Shown one piece after another: positions 58,871 through 64,000 of a stretch of DNA of 64,000 nucleotides (position 1 is the first letter of the stretch; every line of letters begins with the position of its first letter). Under the pieces are notes generated by a model. It was not told the DNA's origin. It did not search any database and was given only the letters and a program-made list of their open reading frames with translations. The stretch is taken from the NCBI GenBank assembly GCA_003254905.1, contig QANU01004362.1, positions 264,742 to 328,741 of the forward strand, read 5' to 3'. The stretch is from Nissolia schottii (Eukaryota > Streptophyta > Magnoliopsida > Fabales > Fabaceae). The position numbers were made by a program, and so were the translations under genes.

Positions 58871-59529
58871 GCCACTCATTGCCTTTGTTTCTTGCATTCA
58901 GTACGTACGGAGGAGCAATGAACTTGGTAGTTGGGACAGTTGCCCTATATTAATTTCAGTCTTATCCAAGTAGAAGATCTGAAACTCTCGCTAAGTTTCA
59001 TTGATCTCCATTTTGACTGTGGTAAACAATTGTAGGCTATGAAAATGAAGTAGCATTTATTTGTCTGCAAGTTTGAACATTTGTCAACTTGCTGCTGACA
59101 CAGAGTAGCTAACTATCTTGAAACCCCTTATGTCTATCACAATATTACTCATCTAGAAAATAATAATTTTGATTGAAAAATATCTCTCAAATTGAGAGCT
59201 TGGGTTAGTTGGGTTCGAGTGACAATTGCACAAAACTTTAGAAATGAAAGTTTTGTCGTGTAAGAGATCTTTTTTTAGCTCAAGTAAGATTGTCTTCAAT
59301 AATAAGAGAATATATGTGACATTGATCATAAAAAAAAAATTGAGTTGTATGGAATATAAAACTCCAATTTAAATACATATTTGTCTTTGTTAGACATAGA
59401 TTTAAATTTTTTTAAAGTGAAGATAATACTTTAAAGAAAAAAATATATTTAAAGTATTAGGATCAATAAAGTAATAAGAGTTTAAACCTCTCTCTTTCTC
59501 ATTTATTATCACAAGTAAAGAAGAGTTAA
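58871..59529. other. AT-rich spacer, no gene seen
   Basis: Nothing is recognised between the CACTA fragment and the Copia LTR. Confidence 0.6.
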
Positions 59530-59774
59530 TGATTTAACAGCATTACTTGCTGTGCAAGTAATGCCAATCTGTTTTCTGTTAGTCATGTGTAACTACTCTA
59601 TATATAGTGCTCCTTGTTACCAAAGTAAGTAACCTAACAATCAATACAATTCAGTTTTCCTCTCTCATTCTCTCGAGCTCTCTCATTCTGTTACTGTTTC
59701 CATCTCTCATGTCATCATGACTGTTTCTGGCGCATATCCATGGCTACTATGCTGCACTCCTATGAGTTCTAACA
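59530..59774 (+). repeat. 5' LTR of the Copia element at the right edge
   Basis: It ends GAGTTCTAACA directly before the primer-binding site. It holds the 19-base inverted motif at 59543-59561, a TATA motif TCTATATATAG (near 59597) and a pyrimidine-rich leader. The left boundary is approximate; a start at TGTTAG (59578), complementary to the CTAACA end, is also possible. Confidence 0.65.
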
Positions 59775-59790
59775 TGGTATCAGTCGCATC
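59775..59790 (+). promoter_or_regulatory. Primer-binding site (tRNA-Met type)
   Basis: TGGTATCAGTCGCATC directly follows the LTR. The first nine bases match the usual plant TGGTATCAGAGC site. Confidence 0.8.
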
Positions 59791-60023
59791 ATTGCTCGCT
59801 TCCGCCCTTCAATGATTCAATCCACAGGTTCCTTATCTCTTTCTTCTCATTTCATCAGTTGGTGCCATTCTTTCCTTTACTGAAGTTTCAAGAATCTGCA
59901 ACCTGTTCTTGGTTCAGTGAATTGGAACACCTTTAAATTGCTAGAATTTTTGGTTTCATTGAATCGTTAGCATCAGTGCCTGGTTCTTTAGCCATTCTTA
60001 TTTCTTATATTCTGCAACCACAC

Positions 60024-63000
60024 ATGGCGGATTCTGATCAGAATCGCCAAACTTCTGAGAATCTTGATCAAGATTCACTGCTGCAACAGCTTCACAACTT
60101 ACAGCAACTTTTGAGGTTAGGTAATGTCACTAATTCTCAACCAATTGATCCAACCTTGGATCCATTTTATCTGCATCCTGGAGAAAACCCTGGAGCTTCT
60201 TTGGTTTCAACTCACCTTACACCTCATAACTATCACACATGGGAGAGGGCCATGAAATTAGCATTAAAAGGTAAAAACAAGTTGAAATTCATTGATGGCA
60301 CAATTTTGAAGCCATCTGCATCTGATCCCCAATTTGCAGCATGGGACAAGTGCAATACCTACATTCTCTCCTGGATTACCAAATCCTTAAGTACAGAGAT
60401 ATACCAAAGTGTCATTTGGATAGATGACTGCCATCAACTATGGTTGGATCTCAAAAGGAGATACCACCAGGGTGATCAATTTAGAACAGCAATGCTGCAA
60501 GAAGAGCTATACTCTATTAAACAAGGCGACCTATCCATTACAAACTACTTTACCAAACTCAAAATTCTCTGGGAAGAGCTTGAGAGTTTTTTGCCTATTC
60601 CTAACTGTTCATGCCCTTCTCCTTGCAACTGTGGTCTTGGCATCATAAGAGGCTACAGGTCGAATGAATACACCATCAGGTTTTTAAGAGGCCTTAATGA
60701 ACAATACACACACATTAGAACCCAAATAATGATGATGAAACCTCTTCCAATGATTCACGATGTATTTTCCTTACTCATAGAACAGGAGAGGCAGCTTACA
60801 TCATCTACCAATGATTCAATTACCTTATTCAGTGGGACTGACCAGAACAGACAACAATTTGGTAAATCTGTTAACAGGGGCAGAGGGAGGCCTCCAACAG
60901 CAACCAGAGGAGGTCGCACATCCACTGGCAGAAGCCAGCCATCCTCTAGATATTGCATATTCTGCAACACTACTGGCCACACCATTGAGAAATGCTTTCA
61001 CAAGCATGGGTATCCACCTGGTTATCCTGATCATCTAAAGTGGTCTAATACAAGAACCAATGCTAGGATCAATAGCATGGCTGTCACCTCTGAGGACAAC
61101 GAAGACAAAGGTAACCATTTACATCAAAGTGCTTCTGGAAAGGAGGTTAGTCAAAATAATGATAATTTGTCTCTTTCAAAAGAACAAAGCATGAAATTGT
61201 TAGCCCTTTTGCAACATCATGAAACGTTGAACTCCACCACACACTCTACAAATCAAATTCTCACTGCATCTGCTCCTCAGTCAGGTAAACACCTTGTCTT
61301 ATCTTGCACTATAGCTAAACAAAAATGGATAATAGATACAGGTGCAACAGACCATGTCTGTTACTCCCTATCTATGTTCCAAACATACCACCAAATCCCT
61401 CCTATAGAAGTACACTTGCCTAATGGAAATAAGATATTGGCACATATATCAGGTTCCATCATTTTTTCAAAAGATTTTTATCTCACCAATGTCCTCTATA
61501 TTCCCCAATTCAGTTTTAACCTATTGTCTGTCTCTAAACTTACTAAGACATTGCCTTGTTCACTGACATTCTCATTTGCTAAATGTGAAATTCAGGAGCT
61601 GACTACATTGAGGACGATTGGCACTGCTGATATTGCTAATGGATTGTATGCATTGACTACTCCTGCTGTGGAATTACCAACCGCCTCAGATAGTGGCATA
61701 GACTCTATTAACACTTTCATAAATACTTGTAAAGTTTCCAATCCTTTCAATAAATCAGATATTTGGCATATGCGATTAGGACATCCATCTAGGCACAAGT
61801 TACAAATCATGCATACTGATTTTCCTGATGTATCACACTCCAATCAGAATTCTCACTGTTCTGCATGCCAATTTGGCAAGTTTAAAAGAAAACCATTTTC
61901 TGAAAGTATATCTATTTCATCTTACTGCTTTGAACTTATTCATGTTGACATTTGGGGACCTATTTCCATCCCTTCTATGCTTGGTCACAAATATTTTCTC
62001 ACTGTTGTTGATGATAAATCTAGATACACTTGGCTTTTTTGCATGAAAATGAAATCAGAAGCAGCTCTGTTATTGCAGAATTTCATTAAAATGGTACAAG
62101 TTCAATACAATGCTAATGTTAAAATCATTAGAAGCGATAATGGGCAAGAGTTCATGATGCATGATTTTTTTAAAAAGACAGGCATCTTACATCAAACATC
62201 TTGTGTTGAAACTCCACAACAAAATGCTGTTGTGGAAAGGAAACATCAAAGCATCTTAGCAATTGCTAGAGCTCTCATGTTTCAAAGTGCCATTCCAAAA
62301 TGCTTTTGGAACTATGCGGTTGGCCATGCCACCTATCTATTGAATAGACTTCCTAGTTCTAGCTTATCTAACAAATATCCTTATCAAATATTGCACAATC
62401 AACCAGCAGACATATCATTTTTAAGAATTTTTGGCTCACTTTGTTATGCTGCCACTCTATCTGCTGGAAGACAAAAATTGGACTCAAGAGCTAGGCAATG
62501 CATTTTCATTGGATTTAAGAAAGGCACTAAAGGATATGTACTATATGATCTAAATTCCAGGGAAACTTTCATCTCCAGACATGTCACATTCTTTGAACAT
62601 ATCTTTCCCTTTCAAAAACAACAATCTGTCACTGAAACTATATCTGCATCCATACCTGAATTTTTTACAACCAATGATGATATTTTCCATGATTCTCAAA
62701 ATAATTTGTACACTGCACCTCAATTTGACACAACAATCCCTGCATCACACAATTTAAGTCAAACATCCCCTGCATCTAACTCACCCATTATAACAAACAC
62801 TGAGGCATCAAATCTTGATGCTCAAATCGAGCTTTCTGCTACACACACTGATCCTATGCCTACTGTTCCACTGAGGAGGTCCTCAAGGGAGAAAAGAACT
62901 CCATCCTACCTCCAGGAGTATCACTGCAATCTCTCCAAAACTTCAGTTAGTTGCTATTCCTCAGGTACTCAACACCCTCTTTCTCAGGTAGTAACATATA

Positions 63001-64000
63001 ACAACCTCTCTCCATCTTACAAAAAATTCTCTCTAGCCATTTCCACCCACACTGAACCCACTAGCTACAAAAGTGCAGTCATGCATGACTGCTGGAAACA
63101 AGCTATTGCAAATGAGTTGCAAGCCTTAAAGGACAATGGCACATGGGTTCTAACTGATCTGCCCCCAGGAAAAAGAGCAATTGGCTGCAAATGGGTATTC
63201 AAGATCAAACACAAGTCTGATGGCAGCATTGAGAGATACAAGGCAAGGTTAGTTGCAAAAGGTTATAACCAAACAGAGGGCTTGGACTATTTAGAAACCT
63301 TCAGCCCAGTTGCCAAAATGACAACCATCCGAATAGTTCTTGCTCTTGCAGCTGCAAACAATTGGTTCCTAAAACAGCTTGATGTCAATACTGCTTTTCT
63401 TCATGGTGACCTCCATGAAGAAGTATACATGCAAGTCCCACCAGGTTTACAAGTTTCAAACAAGTCCACTAAAGTGTGCAGGCTGGTTAAATCCCTATAT
63501 GGTCTCAAACAGGCTAGCAGGCAGTGGAACTCCAAGCTCACTGCTTTCCTCATTACTGCAGGATTCACTCAATCAAAGGCTGACTATTCCTTGTTCACAA
63601 AGTCTACAGGACCAACATTTACTGCTGTTCTTGTCTATGTTGATGATTTATTAATGACAGGTAATAACCTTTCTGCAATTGAACTCCTTAGAGATCAGCT
63701 ACACTCAGAATTTACCATAAAGGATCTTGGTGATGCTAAATACTTCCTCGGTATGGAATTAGCCCGCAGCACAAAGGGGATTGCTCTATTTCAGCGCAAA
63801 TATGCTTTAGAGCTGCTCCAAGATGCAGGTCTCTTAGCATCCAAACCTGCTTCTAGCCCTTTTGATTACAGCATTAAACTTCGGCAACAAGGCACTACTG
63901 TACTAGAAGATCCTACTAGCTTCCGGAGATTGATTGGCAGGTTAATATATTTAACAAGCACACGACCTGATCTGGCCTTTGCTGTGCATCAATTGAGTCA
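60024..64000 (+). CDS. Ty1/Copia gag-pol polyprotein, open to the window edge
   Basis: The frame is open for 1,325 codons without a stop. An N-terminal gag domain (LVSTHLTPHNYHTWERAMKL, about residues 60-79) leads to a CCHC zinc knuckle CIFCNTTGHTIEKC (C311, C314, H319, C324). The protease active site is DTGATDH (D438). The GAG-pre-integrase motif WHMRLGHPS and the zinc region HCSACQFGK precede the integrase core, with HVDIWGP (640-646), RSDNGQEF and NAVVERKHQ supplying the D, D, E triad. Reverse transcriptase begins at GCKWVFKIKHKSDGSIERYK and has YVDD at 1205-1208. RNase H lies beyond the window. All visible catalytic residues are intact, so the element is young or recently active. The 3' LTR is not in the window. 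Confidence 0.95.
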   Translation, partial: MADSDQNRQTSENLDQDSLLQQLHNLQQLLRLGNVTNSQPIDPTLDPFYLHPGENPGASLVSTHLTPHNYHTWERAMKLALKGKNKLKFIDGTILKPSASDPQFAAWDKCNTYILSWITKSLSTEIYQSVIWIDDCHQLWLDLKRRYHQGDQFRTAMLQEELYSIKQGDLSITNYFTKLKILWEELESFLPIPNCSCPSPCNCGLGIIRGYRSNEYTIRFLRGLNEQYTHIRTQIMMMKPLPMIHDVFSLLIEQERQLTSSTNDSITLFSGTDQNRQQFGKSVNRGRGRPPTATRGGRTSTGRSQPSSRYCIFCNTTGHTIEKCFHKHGYPPGYPDHLKWSNTRTNARINSMAVTSEDNEDKGNHLHQSASGKEVSQNNDNLSLSKEQSMKLLALLQHHETLNSTTHSTNQILTASAPQSGKHLVLSCTIAKQKWIIDTGATDHVCYSLSMFQTYHQIPPIEVHLPNGNKILAHISGSIIFSKDFYLTNVLYIPQFSFNLLSVSKLTKTLPCSLTFSFAKCEIQELTTLRTIGTADIANGLYALTTPAVELPTASDSGIDSINTFINTCKVSNPFNKSDIWHMRLGHPSRHKLQIMHTDFPDVSHSNQNSHCSACQFGKFKRKPFSESISISSYCFELIHVDIWGPISIPSMLGHKYFLTVVDDKSRYTWLFCMKMKSEAALLLQNFIKMVQVQYNANVKIIRSDNGQEFMMHDFFKKTGILHQTSCVETPQQNAVVERKHQSILAIARALMFQSAIPKCFWNYAVGHATYLLNRLPSSSLSNKYPYQILHNQPADISFLRIFGSLCYAATLSAGRQKLDSRARQCIFIGFKKGTKGYVLYDLNSRETFISRHVTFFEHIFPFQKQQSVTETISASIPEFFTTNDDIFHDSQNNLYTAPQFDTTIPASHNLSQTSPASNSPIITNTEASNLDAQIELSATHTDPMPTVPLRRSSREKRTPSYLQEYHCNLSKTSVSCYSSGTQHPLSQVVTYNNLSPSYKKFSLAISTHTEPTSYKSAVMHDCWKQAIANELQALKDNGTWVLTDLPPGKRAIGCKWVFKIKHKSDGSIERYKARLVAKGYNQTEGLDYLETFSPVAKMTTIRIVLALAAANNWFLKQLDVNTAFLHGDLHEEVYMQVPPGLQVSNKSTKVCRLVKSLYGLKQASRQWNSKLTAFLITAGFTQSKADYSLFTKSTGPTFTAVLVYVDDLLMTGNNLSAIELLRDQLHSEFTIKDLGDAKYFLGMELARSTKGIALFQRKYALELLQDAGLLASKPASSPFDYSIKLRQQGTTVLEDPTSFRRLIGRLIYLTSTRPDLAFAVHQLS

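Noticed and set aside
1..64000. CRISPR arrays, bacterial operons or phage-like modules
   Set aside because: No regularly spaced short repeats and no bacterial gene families were seen; introns, TATA boxes and plant transposons show plant nuclear DNA.

Overview
This is nuclear DNA from a flowering plant, probably a eudicot. It is AT-rich and packed with plant-type transposable elements: Ty1/Copia, a Ty3-like LTR, non-LTR LINEs, a tRNA-derived SINE, Mutator-type MITEs and CACTA ends. It carries a piece of chloroplast DNA and two plant gene families, a small heavy-metal-associated (HMA/HIPP-like) protein and a two-EF-hand calcium-binding protein. The species cannot be fixed from the sequence. No bacterial, operon-like or CRISPR structure is present.

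Layout. 1-913 is a nuclear copy of plastid DNA (the start of ycf1, and trnN-GUU) joined into the middle of a Mutator-type element. 914-5081 holds two duplicated blocks, here called X and Y, with a relic of the 3' flank of the EF-hand gene between them. 5.1-9.1 kb holds a possible TRIM, a 227-bp MITE, a LINE RNase H fragment and a SINE with perfect target-site duplications. 10.2-11.2 kb is a decayed HMA gene; its intact paralogue lies at 15.4-16.2 kb, with a CACTA terminus between them. 17.4-23.2 kb holds second copies of Y and X in the opposite order, the X copy carrying a SINE and a solo LTR. 23.6-29.6 kb is an EF-hand pseudogene split by a 5.6-kb degenerate Copia element. 31.1-34.6 kb is a 5'-truncated, decayed LINE.

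From 34.6 to 57.0 kb lies a tandem array of three large units, each with one intronless, GC-rich EF-hand gene on the minus strand in AT-rich flanks. The first and third genes are intact. The second is split at an undetermined base, most likely an assembly fault. The units differ by dated insertions: a 227-bp MITE, a 2.8-kb solo LTR, a 285-bp Copia solo LTR and an embedded LINE tail. The sister units supply the empty sites. Unit junctions show 5-7 bp of shared sequence. From 57 kb there are a short MITE, a decayed LTR with a primer-binding site, a CACTA fragment, and at 59.5 kb a Copia element whose gag-pol frame is open for 1,325 codons to the window edge.

Host genes likely to work: one small HMA protein (15401-16225, three exons) and two or three EF-hand genes (36550-36966, 51475-51891, and possibly 42970-43503). 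The rest is mobile DNA, its relics and duplicated non-coding sequence. I found no new multi-gene system. The most informative signals are the EF-hand array with its junctions, the HMA protein that has lost its metal-binding cysteines but keeps a CaaX-like tail, and small transposon families defined here by target-site duplications and empty sites.
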